The notes beneath the pieces are model-generated. The model saw only the letters and a program-made list of their open reading frames with translations, ran no database searches and was not told the DNA's origin. Shown one piece after another: positions 38,858-47,822 of a DNA stretch of 64,000 nt; the stretch's first letter is position 1; each line of letters starts with the position of its first letter. This DNA is from Pseudoalteromonas phenolica (GTDB lineage: Bacteria > Pseudomonadota > Gammaproteobacteria > Enterobacterales > Alteromonadaceae), in assembly GCF_005876835.1 (NCBI RefSeq), contig NZ_PPSW01000027.1, forward strand, positions 92,503 through 156,502, in the 5' to 3' direction. Position numbers and translations under genes: made by a program.

Positions 38858-38872
38858 GCATAAAAAGTGCCA
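38858..38872 (-). promoter_or_regulatory. Sigma54 promoter for fliS
   Basis: The minus-strand site TGGCACTTTTTATGC has a perfect -24 box and exact GG-N10-GC spacing, about 32 bp before the fliS ATG. Confidence 0.78.
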
Positions 38873-38880
38873 GAAAATTA

Positions 38881-40893
38881 TTATAAGTGTGATGGCTTAT
38901 TATAGAACTCCATATACTCTAAATAGACATCATTAACATGCTGATGGAATGCGCTAATACATGCGTTTATAAACTCAGCCCGCTTCTCAATGCAATCATA
39001 ATAGTAGCTATTAGTCATTATATACGCCTGGAAATATCTAAAAGTTCCTTGCACTGTCCAATAAATTAACTCTCCAGCCTTAGATTCTTTTAGTTGATGC
39101 AATAGGCGATTTTGTATTGTAAATGCGTCAGCAAGCTGCTCTCTGGTACTAAATTCACATGCTGTAAAAGACAAAATTTCTTCTAAGATTTGTTTTAAAG
39201 AGTTGTTTATTACGCCTAGATTGGTATTCAATCTATTAGGTTCTAATTGCTTATTACTTGTTGAAAGGCGTAACTGCTTTTCAAGTATCTTATCTTTGTC
39301 CTCAATTTTATTTTTAATTTTAATACTTTCAATAGAGCAAGGAGTTGCACTCTTGATAAACGCACCATCAGCAGTGTTTTTTGCGTTCACAAAAAGCTCT
39401 TGCGATAAAAGTAATTCAATATTACCTTTTGATGAGTCAAAAATGCTGGTTGAAAAAACGGTATCTCTAAAGTTACCCTTTACCTCAATATCACTTCGCA
39501 TAATTTTCTTTACAAGTTCTTTGTGCTTGAAGTCATCATCATAATAGATACTATGCTTAGAATGATGGTGGGCTTCATCTATATAACCAAAATCCATCCC
39601 AACTAAGTAAACATCTTCAAACCCTAGCTCAACAGTAACAGATAAAGCCGTGTTGGAAGCTGTTGGATTACTGAATTCAGGGTATGCATATAGCCCCTTT
39701 TCATCAAACAAGCGAATTAAACGACCACCAGCATCATTATTCTTAGCTAAAAGATAAGCCGACTTAAACTCAGATAAAACACCATTGAAGACAGTATTTA
39801 GAGCAAATATGCGTAAATCTTTTAGACCATATTTCAACTCTTCCGTTCGTGTAACAACACTAACCCAGTCTAATACATTTGCAGCCCTTTCCATTTCAAC
39901 ATGAATATCAGGCTTAATATCATTAGCAAGCAGAGCCTTTAGGGCTGTACCGGCAGAAACAATGAAAATATTGCTTTGGTTTTCTTTTAAGAATTCTATT
40001 GCTGAATCTAATGATGGCCCATTAGCACAAACAAATACAGGAAAGTCTTTTAAGTCACTTTTGAAGTGCTTTCTTGATTTTAAAACTGGAAAGCCTTGAT
40101 CAATATTTGTTAAGGTATGGGTCATCCCTATGATTTCATCTTCCATGAATCCCCAACCTGCACTCAGCCTATGCCCAATATCCTTTACTCTTTGGATGGT
40201 CTCATTAATTGTCTTACTCTCATAATGAGTGAAAAATAACATTCGGCTTAAGTTAAAATGACCCTGCTGAAATAAGAAGTGAGATATATTATTAAGTGCA
40301 GCATCTGAGCTACCCCCAACGAATATTGAAAAGCGTCCGCCTTGTTTAGAACAATGATCAAAAAGAGGCTTTAACTCAACACAATGCAGCAACGCGAAAA
40401 AAGTGTCTTTACAAGGTTCAAATAGAAAAAAGTTTAAAACTGGCTTTGCCTCAAATAAGGTTTTAATTTGATAGCCTAGGCCTCCTCCCAGCATACAAAC
40501 AAAATCTAATCTAGGCTCGTTTGCAGGATTAAGCAGCTCGTTTTTTGTCTCTTCTTTACGAACATTATAAATAGATTTGAGTAATGCAGCATGTTTAAAA
40601 ACGATATTTTTATCATCCTGATGACCAATATGATATCGAAAAACATCTGGCTTATTTAAGAACTGTGCAACTTGCTCATCTGCAAATTTTTCAGGAGAGA
40701 ATGGGTAGACACTTTTTTGATTGTTATACAGATTTATATTGCCATCATTATCAACAATAACCCCTGTTTCACTGGGAGTATAACTTTTGAATTCATTATA
40801 AATATCAGGCATTACACCTTGTAATAGTTTTAAATTCTCAAGTAAGGTAGCTTGTAAAGATAACTTTTTAAGCTGTATCAATTCTGAATTCAA
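38881..40893 (-). CDS. maf: Maf flagellin glycosyltransferase (motility-associated factor)
   Basis: Maf proteins transfer nonulosonic acids such as pseudaminic acid to Ser/Thr on flagellin in the cytoplasm. The 670-residue protein has the DUF115/MAF_flag10 core with FVCMLGGGLGYQI near residue 131, CANGPSLDSAIEFLKEN (GPSLD at 292-296), AGTALKALLANDIKPDIHVEME and LVGMDFGYIDEAHHHSKHS. A helical C-terminal region follows. It lies between fliD and fliS on the minus strand, close to the pse island. Only one Maf is present in the window, although two flagellins are. Confidence 0.93.
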   Translation of the reverse strand: MNSELIQLKKLSLQATLLENLKLLQGVMPDIYNEFKSYTPSETGVIVDNDGNINLYNNQKSVYPFSPEKFADEQVAQFLNKPDVFRYHIGHQDDKNIVFKHAALLKSIYNVRKEETKNELLNPANEPRLDFVCMLGGGLGYQIKTLFEAKPVLNFFLFEPCKDTFFALLHCVELKPLFDHCSKQGGRFSIFVGGSSDAALNNISHFLFQQGHFNLSRMLFFTHYESKTINETIQRVKDIGHRLSAGWGFMEDEIIGMTHTLTNIDQGFPVLKSRKHFKSDLKDFPVFVCANGPSLDSAIEFLKENQSNIFIVSAGTALKALLANDIKPDIHVEMERAANVLDWVSVVTRTEELKYGLKDLRIFALNTVFNGVLSEFKSAYLLAKNNDAGGRLIRLFDEKGLYAYPEFSNPTASNTALSVTVELGFEDVYLVGMDFGYIDEAHHHSKHSIYYDDDFKHKELVKKIMRSDIEVKGNFRDTVFSTSIFDSSKGNIELLLSQELFVNAKNTADGAFIKSATPCSIESIKIKNKIEDKDKILEKQLRLSTSNKQLEPNRLNTNLGVINNSLKQILEEILSFTACEFSTREQLADAFTIQNRLLHQLKESKAGELIYWTVQGTFRYFQAYIMTNSYYYDCIEKRAEFINACISAFHQHVNDVYLEYMEFYNKPSHL

Positions 40894-40913
40894 AAGAATA
40901 GCCTCTTAATTTT

Positions 40914-42332
40914 TTATTTTGATTGTTTAACTACACCTGGTAAGTTAGAAAGCTGCTGTTGTAAATATGCACCTGTGGAATTTAGCCCTGATACTAAAAG
41001 ATCCATTGAGTTGTATTGCTCTAAAAGCCTTGCTTCATAAGAACTCATTTTTAAGTTAAAGCTTTCTACTTCTTTTTCAAGACGATCTAATTGTGATTCA
41101 CGGCCATCAATACGTGTTTGCATGATCCCATCACTTTCAGTGTAAACTTCTGTTACGCTGGTTAAGTTTGCCACAAAACCATCGTCTCCATTTTCCCCAA
41201 GAAAAAAGGTTTGCACTGCGTTTGGATCAGCATCTATGGCTTCTTGCAGTTGGTCTTTATCTAAACTTAACTTACCATCTCTTTCTGTTCTAACACCTAA
41301 ATTGGCAAGAAACTCTGTATTACCATTACCTGTGCTAAACTCTCTAGTAACTAGATTTCTAAGTTGGCTTACTGTGCCTCTTAAAAGTGAGTCACCAGCC
41401 ATTGCACCAGCGCCATCTTCACCTGAACGACCTAACTGGGCTGCCAAATCAATATAAGCATTAAACTTTTCGATAAATGAGCTGATCCCCGCTTCTACAT
41501 TTTTATTATTTTCTGTAACCTTGAGCTCACTTAAGTCGTCATTGGTATCATGCTTTTTCTTCACGTTGATAGTGATTCCATCGATTACATCTTTAAACTC
41601 ATTGGTACTGCTACTCACTACAACTGTACCATCAATGGTAATTGATGCATCTGTAGCAGCAGTCGTTTCAGTCATGTTAGTTGCAAAAGTCGATGAAGCT
41701 GCATCAGAATCAAATGCTAATTTTGACAAACCATTTGTATCAGTATCAGTACCGTCGATGTCATCTACAACAACCTTTATCTCATTATCTGCACCTGAGG
41801 ATTTACTTGAAAGCACTAAACGCTGACCAGCATCATCAGTTACTATGGTTGCATTGATTGAAGTGTTATCTTCGGAATCATTGATGGCATCTCTCACTTC
41901 TTCAAGAGTGGCTGTATCTGACACATTTATTTCAAATGAATTAGTACCTGAAGATAAGGTCAGCGTACCCTCGCCTACAGGCGTATCAGCAACGAAGCCA
42001 TCGGAGAGAATTTTGTGATTTTGAGCAAGTTCATTAACTTTAACAGAATAGGTATTTAACTGAGCTGTTTTCTCAGAAGAGACTGACACAAAGTCATCAG
42101 AACCACTGATACTTCTTTTTTGATATTCATCAATATCACCTAACCCCTCAAGAGATTTAGCAATATCTTCTAGGGCACCTTTCATTGCACCCACCGCTGA
42201 AATGTCCGTTGTATATTGCGCTTGCTGTCTTGTCACTCGAGCTTGATAAGGAGCTTTCTCAGCATTGACTAACGCAGTTACGATCTCATTTACCTGAAGA
42301 CCTGAACCTATACCAGTAAAAGAAATTGACAT
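40914..42332 (-). CDS. fliD: FliD, filament cap protein
   Basis: FliD caps the filament and folds flagellin as it emerges. The 472-residue protein has the N-terminal FliD_N region SISFTGIGSGLQVNEIVTAL and VNAEKAPYQARVTRQQ, a variable middle, and the helical C-terminus with YEARLLEQYNSMDLLVSGLNS. The length is typical. It lies 27 bp after flaG and 20 bp before maf. Confidence 0.96.
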   Translation of the reverse strand: MSISFTGIGSGLQVNEIVTALVNAEKAPYQARVTRQQAQYTTDISAVGAMKGALEDIAKSLEGLGDIDEYQKRSISGSDDFVSVSSEKTAQLNTYSVKVNELAQNHKILSDGFVADTPVGEGTLTLSSGTNSFEINVSDTATLEEVRDAINDSEDNTSINATIVTDDAGQRLVLSSKSSGADNEIKVVVDDIDGTDTDTNGLSKLAFDSDAASSTFATNMTETTAATDASITIDGTVVVSSSTNEFKDVIDGITINVKKKHDTNDDLSELKVTENNKNVEAGISSFIEKFNAYIDLAAQLGRSGEDGAGAMAGDSLLRGTVSQLRNLVTREFSTGNGNTEFLANLGVRTERDGKLSLDKDQLQEAIDADPNAVQTFFLGENGDDGFVANLTSVTEVYTESDGIMQTRIDGRESQLDRLEKEVESFNLKMSSYEARLLEQYNSMDLLVSGLNSTGAYLQQQLSNLPGVVKQSK

Positions 42333-42359
42333 ATCAAACTCCTGACAAATTAATTTAGG

Positions 42360-42770
42360 TTATACTTTATAATCGACTAAAGTGCCAGTAGCTTTAGCAA
42401 GCTTTGAAACTATATCCAACACCTCTTCAGAAGGGTATTGTTTAACTAGATCTCCGCTATCTTTATCTATGACTTTAATCACATTTCGACCTGAGTCTTC
42501 ATGAACACTGAACTCCAGGCTTTTATTCATGCCACTTACAAAGTCCTGCAACTGCTGTGCCACTTTCGTTAGCTCATCCATAGAAAGAAGTTCTTTATTA
42601 GAATCAATTGCTTCTAAATTAGCTGCTTTATCTCGTTCTTGTAAGCTTTCACCCTTTGTACCTTTCTCAACACTTTCTACTCCTGCTGGGTTAGATACAT
42701 TTTTGCTGTCGAGTGAGGTCGTTTTTCCACTTATGTCATAAGAACTTTGTGGTATTACTTGAGATTCCAT
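42360..42770 (-). CDS. flaG: FlaG family protein
   Basis: FlaG affects filament length; its mechanism is not settled. The start is MESQVIPQ, with GAGGTG upstream; a frame to 42797 is longer but has no such signal. The 136-residue product ends with the FlaG core: LNVSMNKS-type LQDFVSGMNKSLEFSVHEDS, VIKVIDKDSGDLVKQYPSEE and VLDIVSKLAKATGTLVDYKV. It lies between flagellin and fliD, as in Vibrio. Confidence 0.94.
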   Translation of the reverse strand: MESQVIPQSSYDISGKTTSLDSKNVSNPAGVESVEKGTKGESLQERDKAANLEAIDSNKELLSMDELTKVAQQLQDFVSGMNKSLEFSVHEDSGRNVIKVIDKDSGDLVKQYPSEEVLDIVSKLAKATGTLVDYKV

Positions 42771-42821
42771 TTCACACCTCTTAATAATTATTACCAAAAA
42801 AGCTGACTTCTACAAACGCAA

Positions 42822-42843
42822 AAGGAAGGGTCACCCCTTCCTT
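42822..42843 (-). terminator. Intrinsic terminator after the sigma28-driven flagellin gene
   Basis: A 9-bp stem AAGGAAGGG/CCCTTCCTT with a 4-base loop is followed on the minus strand by TTTTGCG. It separates the flagellin from flaG-fliD, for which I see no obvious promoter, so some read-through is likely. Confidence 0.75.
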
Positions 42844-42872
42844 ATAAAAACATCCTAGTTTGTTGTTAAGCC

Positions 42873-44315
42873 TTATCCTAGAAGACTTAATGCAGCCTGT
42901 GGTAACTGGTTAGACTGTGCAAGGATAGAAGTACCAGCCTGTTGCATAATCTGACTCTTAGTTAACTTAGCTGTTTCAGAAGCGTAATCAGTATCTTGAA
43001 TACGGCTTCTTGCAGCTGATACATTCTCTTCTACGTTTGAAAGGTTACTGATAGTGTTACCAAAACGGTTTTGAACCGCACCTAAATCAGCACGTTGCGC
43101 ATCAATTTGAGCCAATGCTGCATCGATGGTTTTGAGCGCATCCTGTGCACCAGCTGAAGTAGCACCTGAAATGTCAATTGACTCAACAGTCGTTAGTGCA
43201 CTTGTACCACCCGTTGATGCAATTGCTGCAGAGCCTGTACCTAAGATTTCATCAACATTTGTGCCTGAGATACCAATTTTATCTGCAGAAGAGAGATTAA
43301 GCTCTGATGAGATACTTAATGAGCCTGCAGTTGAAGCCACAGCTTGACCACCGATTGTAAACGCACTCGTATCACCAGCACCTGTAACATCTATACCATC
43401 AACATCAGTTGCTTTGAAAGCAATAGAGTTTGAAGAACTGTCATAAACAGCATCATAGCCATCTTCTTGCATATCTTTAGCAAGACGCTCCATATCTCCA
43501 CCATAAGTTGACAGGTCATAACTATCTACAGCTGCACCACCTTTGCTCACTGCTAGTGTTGATGTACTAGCTGCAGTGATACCAGCAATCGTTGTATCTA
43601 ATTTAGCTTCAGCAACTACACCATTACCTGTCGCATTAATTGTATCTGCAATTGATGCTGCACCCGCACCAGCTGCTACCGACACTGAAGTACCGTTTAG
43701 ACTAAGAGTTTGGTTAGTAGTATTCATATTGTTAGCTAGCGATACTGTTTCAACATCACCTAACGCTGAAACTGTTGAAGTAGCTGGACCTGAAATTTCG
43801 TTTGCGCCAATCGCATCTGCCGACATATCACGAAGACTTACGTTAATTGTTTCATTTGCGTTTGAACCGACTTGGAACTGCTTAGTACCAAACTCACCAT
43901 CTAATAAACTTGTACCACCAAATTTAGTTGTCTCTGCGATACGAGTTAACTCTTGTTGCAATGCACTCACTTCTTTTTGAAGTGCAGCTCTATCATCAGA
44001 ACTGTTCGAACCATTTGCTGATTGAAGTGATAAGTCACGCATACGTTGAAGAATATTTGCAGATTCTTGCATTGCACCTTCAGCGGTTTGCGCCATTGAG
44101 ATACCGTCGTTCGCATTTCGTTGTGCTACATTTAGACCGTTAATTTGAGAAGTTAAACGGTTAGAAATTTGTAGACCAGCCGCGTCATCTTTAGCACTGT
44201 TGATACGCATACCTGAAGATAAACGTTGCATAGATGTTTGAAGGTTATCGCTTGAACCTGAAAGGTTTCTTTGTGCGTTCAAAGAAGTTGTATTCGTGTT
44301 TACTGTTAAAGCCAT
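42873..44315 (-). CDS. Flagellin (sigma28-driven copy)
   Basis: This is a main filament subunit. The 480-residue protein has the conserved D0/D1 N-terminus ([20 protein letters not shown], then [20 protein letters not shown]) and C-terminus ([20 protein letters not shown], ending LSLLG). The Ala/Ser/Thr-rich D2/D3 centre (about residues 170-390) offers many Ser/Thr sites for glycosylation by Maf. It is highly similar to the next flagellin at both ends. It has a good FliA promoter and a structured leader. Confidence 0.96.
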   Translation of the reverse strand: MALTVNTNTTSLNAQRNLSGSSDNLQTSMQRLSSGMRINSAKDDAAGLQISNRLTSQINGLNVAQRNANDGISMAQTAEGAMQESANILQRMRDLSLQSANGSNSSDDRAALQKEVSALQQELTRIAETTKFGGTSLLDGEFGTKQFQVGSNANETINVSLRDMSADAIGANEISGPATSTVSALGDVETVSLANNMNTTNQTLSLNGTSVSVAAGAGAASIADTINATGNGVVAEAKLDTTIAGITAASTSTLAVSKGGAAVDSYDLSTYGGDMERLAKDMQEDGYDAVYDSSSNSIAFKATDVDGIDVTGAGDTSAFTIGGQAVASTAGSLSISSELNLSSADKIGISGTNVDEILGTGSAAIASTGGTSALTTVESIDISGATSAGAQDALKTIDAALAQIDAQRADLGAVQNRFGNTISNLSNVEENVSAARSRIQDTDYASETAKLTKSQIMQQAGTSILAQSNQLPQAALSLLG

Positions 44316-44363
44316 GATAATACTCCTGATTACATTTCGTAATGGAAAGTTAGTTACTTAACC

Positions 44364-44410
44364 AGGAGCTAAAGCGCTGTTGCTGTGCAATTTTGCTTAA
44401 TTAAGCTCCT
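44364..44410 (-). other. Structured 5' leader of the sigma28-driven flagellin mRNA
   Basis: AGGAGCT pairs with AGCTCCT across 33 bases, with a nested AAGC/GCTT pair, between the sigma28 promoter and the ribosome-binding site. It may stabilise the transcript or regulate translation. This is inference from complementarity only. Confidence 0.4.
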
Positions 44411-44421
44411 TACTGATTAAC

Positions 44422-44448
44422 TTAACGGCAGGGTTTAAAACTTCTTTA
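44422..44448 (-). promoter_or_regulatory. Sigma28 (FliA) promoter for flagellin
   Basis: On the minus strand TAAAGAAG and GCCGTTAA are separated by 11 bases, close to the consensus TAAAGTTT-N11-GCCGATAA. The -10 element is about 105 bp before the ATG. Confidence 0.82.
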
Positions 44449-44651
44449 GGAAAAAAATCAATTTTTTTGTTTTTTTCTATAAACGTCTAATTATTCTTGT
44501 TTTTTCCTTAAGTTCTATAAGCTTTATCGGCTCAAAAAAACAAATAATTATCTTATTTAGCTATTTTAAGAAATTTATTTAATCACTCAAGATGGTTTCA
44601 AATAGTAATAATGACTTACTAAAATTGGACGTTTGGAATTTAAAAATAAAA
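44449..44651. other. AT-rich intergenic stretch between the flagellin genes
   Basis: This stretch belongs to the 378-bp gap between the two flagellins. It contains A- and T-tracts (for example a run of A at 44451-44457 followed by T-runs) next to the sigma28 promoter, which could act as an UP or curved element. I see no open frame worth calling. Confidence 0.5.
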
Positions 44652-44672
44652 AAGCCACCGAGATGGTGGCTT
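44652..44672 (-). terminator. Intrinsic terminator after the sigma54-driven flagellin gene
   Basis: An 8-bp stem AAGCCACC/GGTGGCTT with a 5-base loop is followed on the minus strand by TTTTATTTTT. It is 21 bp past the flagellin stop. Confidence 0.9.
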
Positions 44673-44693
44673 AATGGAGATGATAAAACTTGA

Positions 44694-46133
44694 TTAACCA
44701 CCCAATAGACTAATTGCCGCTTGAGGAAGCTGGTTTGCCTGCGATAAGATCGATGTACCTGCTTGCTGCATAATCTGATTACGTGTTAGCTGCGCTGTTT
44801 CTAACGCATAATCGGTATCTTGAATACGACTACGCGACGCTGATACATTTTCAGCAACATTCGCTAAGTTAGAAATCGTATGACCAAATCGATTTTGTAC
44901 AGCACCTAAATCTGCACGCTGTTCATCAATTTGTGCCAACGCCGCATCAATGGCTTTAATCGCATCTTGCGCACCATCTGATGTTGCACCTGAAATATCT
45001 ATTGATTCAACACTCGTTAGTGCACTAGTACCACCTGTTGAAGCGATTGCTGCAGTACCTGTACCAAATAATTCATCTGCAGTATTTCCAGAAATACCTA
45101 TTTTATCGGCCGATGATAAATTAAGTTCTGCAGACATACTAAAAGCACTTGCAGCTGTAGTAATAGCTGTTCCACCAATTGTAAAACCGCTGGTATCTGT
45201 TCCTGTTACATCAATACCATCAATATCTTCTGCCTCAAAACTAATACCCGTTGTCGCATCATATACGGCATTATAGCCATCTTGCTGCATATCTTTTGCA
45301 AGACGTTCCATATCTCCACCGTAAGTACTTAAGTCATAAGAATCAACTGCGGTACCGCCTTTCTTAATCTCAATCACACCAGTACTTGCTGATGTAATAC
45401 CTGCAATCGTTGTATCAATCTTCGCTTCAGCAGTTACACCATTACCAGCTGCATTAATAGAGTCTGCAATAGTTGCAGCCCCAGAACCACCAGCAACAGT
45501 GATACTTGAACCGTTTATATTTAATGTATCAGCTGTTGTATTATGGTTGTTTGCTAAACTAACCGTTTGCACGTCACCTAAGCTAGAAACAGTTGACGTT
45601 GCTGGTCCTTTGATTTCATGTGCACCAATAGCATCAGCAGCCATGTTACCAAGACTTACATTAATCGTTTCATTCGCATTTGCACCCACTTGGAATTGCT
45701 TAGTACCAAACGTACCATCAAGTAAGCTTGTTCCACCAAATTTGGTTGTTTCAGCGATACGAGTTAACTCTTGTTGTAGCGCGCTGACTTCTTTTTGCAG
45801 AGCCGCTCGGTCATCAGAGCTGTTAGAGCCGTTTGCAGCCTGTAAAGATAAATCACGCATACGCTGTAAGATATTCGCCGATTCTTGCATCGCACCTTCA
45901 GCTGTTTGCGCCATCGAAATACCATCGTTTGCATTTCGTTGTGCTACATTTAAACCGTTAATTTGTGATGTAAGTCTGTTGGCAATCTGTAGACCTGCAG
46001 CATCATCTTTAGCACTATTAATGCGTAAACCTGATGACAATCTCTGCATTGACGTCTCTAGTGCCATACTAGACTTCGATAAATTACGTTGGCCGTTTAA
46101 AGAGGCAACGTTCGTATTTACACTTAAAGCCAT
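44694..46133 (-). CDS. Flagellin (sigma54-driven copy)
   Basis: The 479-residue protein is a paralogue of the neighbouring flagellin, with nearly the same N-terminus ([20 protein letters not shown]) and C-terminus ([20 protein letters not shown], ending ISLLGG). They differ mainly in the central D2/D3 part. It is separated by its own terminator and preceded by a sigma54 site, like V. cholerae flaA, whose product is essential while FliA-dependent copies are accessory. Whether that holds here is inference. Confidence 0.96.
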   Translation of the reverse strand: MALSVNTNVASLNGQRNLSKSSMALETSMQRLSSGLRINSAKDDAAGLQIANRLTSQINGLNVAQRNANDGISMAQTAEGAMQESANILQRMRDLSLQAANGSNSSDDRAALQKEVSALQQELTRIAETTKFGGTSLLDGTFGTKQFQVGANANETINVSLGNMAADAIGAHEIKGPATSTVSSLGDVQTVSLANNHNTTADTLNINGSSITVAGGSGAATIADSINAAGNGVTAEAKIDTTIAGITSASTGVIEIKKGGTAVDSYDLSTYGGDMERLAKDMQQDGYNAVYDATTGISFEAEDIDGIDVTGTDTSGFTIGGTAITTAASAFSMSAELNLSSADKIGISGNTADELFGTGTAAIASTGGTSALTSVESIDISGATSDGAQDAIKAIDAALAQIDEQRADLGAVQNRFGHTISNLANVAENVSASRSRIQDTDYALETAQLTRNQIMQQAGTSILSQANQLPQAAISLLGG

Positions 46134-46162
46134 AATACCATCTCCTAAGTATTTCGTAGGTT

Positions 46163-46193
46163 GTGGTTCAGGACATCACATGGCTGAAACCAC
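46163..46193 (-). other. Structured 5' leader of the sigma54-driven flagellin mRNA
   Basis: GTGGTTCAG pairs with CTGAAACCAC (one bulged base) across a 12-base loop, just upstream of the AGGAGAT ribosome-binding site region. It parallels the leader hairpin of the other flagellin, though the sequences differ. Confidence 0.35.
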
Positions 46194-46222
46194 TGAATTT
46201 TTATTTACACGTTCTGTAAAAA

Positions 46223-46237
46223 GCAAATACCGTTCCA
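46223..46237 (-). promoter_or_regulatory. Sigma54 promoter for flagellin
   Basis: The minus-strand site TGGAACGGTATTTGC has exact GG-N10-GC spacing and a perfect TTGC -12 element. The -12 element is about 90 bp before the ATG. The upstream 433-bp gap carries two TTGCCGCAT boxes that may be its enhancer. Confidence 0.75.
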
Positions 46238-46350
46238 ATAGTAAAAAGCTCGACAAATAAATTTTAAATAACTGATTAAAAAGAGATTTTTAATTTTAAA
46301 ATGCTAGAACACAAATCTGTTTGAGGTAAAAGAAATTGGATGACAAAAAA

Positions 46351-46372
46351 TTGCCGCATCGATTTGCCGCAT
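46351..46372. promoter_or_regulatory. Direct repeat TTGCCGCAT x2, candidate enhancer of the sigma54 flagellin promoter
   Basis: TTGCCGCAT occurs at 46351-46359 and 46364-46372, a 13-base period, about 140-160 bp upstream of the expected transcription start. This is a usual distance for a sigma54 activator site. FlrC is the obvious candidate, but the assignment is inference. Confidence 0.45.
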
Positions 46373-46448
46373 ATTTCGATGACTAGTCAAAAACATTATT
46401 GCCTAATAAACAGACTTTAAGATTGATACATAGTTGAACAAAATACAC

Positions 46449-46547
46449 ATGGATAAACTACAAGTGAAAATCGACAGTATGGATGATGAGTTAGTATTAA
46501 AGAAAAATGAAAATGGAGTATTTAAAATGCGCTTCAATGAGTACTGA
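46449..46547 (+). CDS. Possible 32-residue small ORF, low confidence
   Basis: An ATG frame encodes MDKLQVKIDSMDDELVLKKN and twelve more residues, ending FNEY. It is the only plus-strand frame in the long gap between flagellin and flgL. There is no good ribosome-binding site, and its last codons form one arm of the flgL terminator hairpin. It may be chance; the amphipathic, charged composition is the only positive sign. Confidence 0.2.
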   Translation: MDKLQVKIDSMDDELVLKKNENGVFKMRFNEY

Positions 46548-46553
46548 AGCGCA
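46528..46553 (-). terminator. Intrinsic terminator after flgL
   Basis: A perfect 9-bp stem TGCGCTTCA/TGAAGCGCA with an 8-base loop is followed on the minus strand by TTTTAAAT. It lies 14 bp after the flgL stop. Confidence 0.75.
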
Positions 46554-46566
46554 GAAGTTATTTTTG

Positions 46567-47817
46567 TTAAATATAATCTAACAAAGTCAGATTGGCCAAG
46601 CGGCCAAAAGTTGCATGCGAGGCCTGTAAAGCCGTTTCATGTTTGGTCAAATCACTGATCGCTTCTGCGATATCAACCTCCACTAGATCCGACTTACTCG
46701 CTTTATTATTAATATCCAGCGCTTCATTTGAATCCGTAACCCTTTCAAGTGCATTAAGACGGCCACCTAACCTTGATTGAGTAAATGAAATTTGTTCACT
46801 CGAGTTTTTCACTTGCACCAAAGCATCTGCCAAATATTGACGATATTGATCATTGTCTAATGTCTCATCTTCCAAGCCAATGATCAGCTGTTCTATGGTA
46901 TTTAAAATATTTTCTTTACCTGGCGCTTCAAGCTCAAAATCAAATTGACCTGTTTGATTTGAGGGGATATCTATTTTTAATCCATTAAACTGAATCGTTT
47001 CTCCATCTAAATCACCTGTAACAGCGGGTACTAATGGCACACCATTGTGCATAATTTCATAGGTACTTGAAGCGATATTCGACACGGGTGGCGTGATCAC
47101 GACGTTATATGTATTTGCTCCGACAGGCGCAGATGGACTGCGATCAAAATTAGCTTTGTGAAAAAGGTCAAATTCATCCTGGTTTTCAACATATACCGTA
47201 CCTGTTGCTGTACTGGAGGCTGCGCCGGTATAAGAAATAACATCGAGTCTTGCATCCACATTCTCAAATACTTCAAAGCCATTATCACTCGAACCAATAG
47301 TGACGTTTTCAGCAAGCGGCATTGAATGTGAGCCTTGATCGCCTTGATATTCATACTTTTCAGTATTTGGATTGTATAAATATGTTTGCGTACTATCTTG
47401 ATAGCCTGAAAAAATATAGCGGCCATCTTCAGACTGTGCATTCATAAGGTTTAGCATAGACTTTTGAATTTCTTTCAGTTCTGACGCAATACTTTGCCTA
47501 TCAATTTCGTTATGTGCACCATTACCAGCTTGGATCGTCAACATTTCGACTCTGAACAAAGTATCATTAATATTATTTAAAACACTTTCTTCGGTTGTCA
47601 GGCGCGCATTCAGTAAAACAGCATTTTTTTGGTGCTGCTCATTCATTTGAATACGATCTGTTAATAGTTGTGCCGTTGTAAAAGCTGAAGGATCTTCAGA
47701 AGCCCCTAAAAATTTCTTTTGCGTATTTACACGCTGCTGCGCATCCATCACCATCTGCTGTTTTTCAAGCACATTACCGATGTTTTGTTGATAGATTAAA
47801 TTATTTGATAATCTCAT
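46567..47817 (-). CDS. flgL: FlgL, hook-filament junction protein 2
   Basis: FlgL joins the hook to the filament. The 416-residue protein has a flagellin-like N-terminus (MRLSNNLIYQQNIGNVLEKQ and ASEDPSAFTTAQLL) and C-terminus (DLVEVDIAEAISDLTKHETA, ALQASHATFGRLANLTLLDYI). The length is normal for marine Gammaproteobacteria. It begins 5 bp after flgK. Confidence 0.97.
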   Translation of the reverse strand: MRLSNNLIYQQNIGNVLEKQQMVMDAQQRVNTQKKFLGASEDPSAFTTAQLLTDRIQMNEQHQKNAVLLNARLTTEESVLNNINDTLFRVEMLTIQAGNGAHNEIDRQSIASELKEIQKSMLNLMNAQSEDGRYIFSGYQDSTQTYLYNPNTEKYEYQGDQGSHSMPLAENVTIGSSDNGFEVFENVDARLDVISYTGAASSTATGTVYVENQDEFDLFHKANFDRSPSAPVGANTYNVVITPPVSNIASSTYEIMHNGVPLVPAVTGDLDGETIQFNGLKIDIPSNQTGQFDFELEAPGKENILNTIEQLIIGLEDETLDNDQYRQYLADALVQVKNSSEQISFTQSRLGGRLNALERVTDSNEALDINNKASKSDLVEVDIAEAISDLTKHETALQASHATFGRLANLTLLDYI

Positions 47818-47822
47818 ATTGT

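Noticed and set aside
43126..43980. Plus-strand open frames opposite the flagellin genes
   Set aside because: They are shadows of repetitive Ala/Ser/Thr codons on the other strand, repeated similarly opposite both flagellins, with no domain or start signal.
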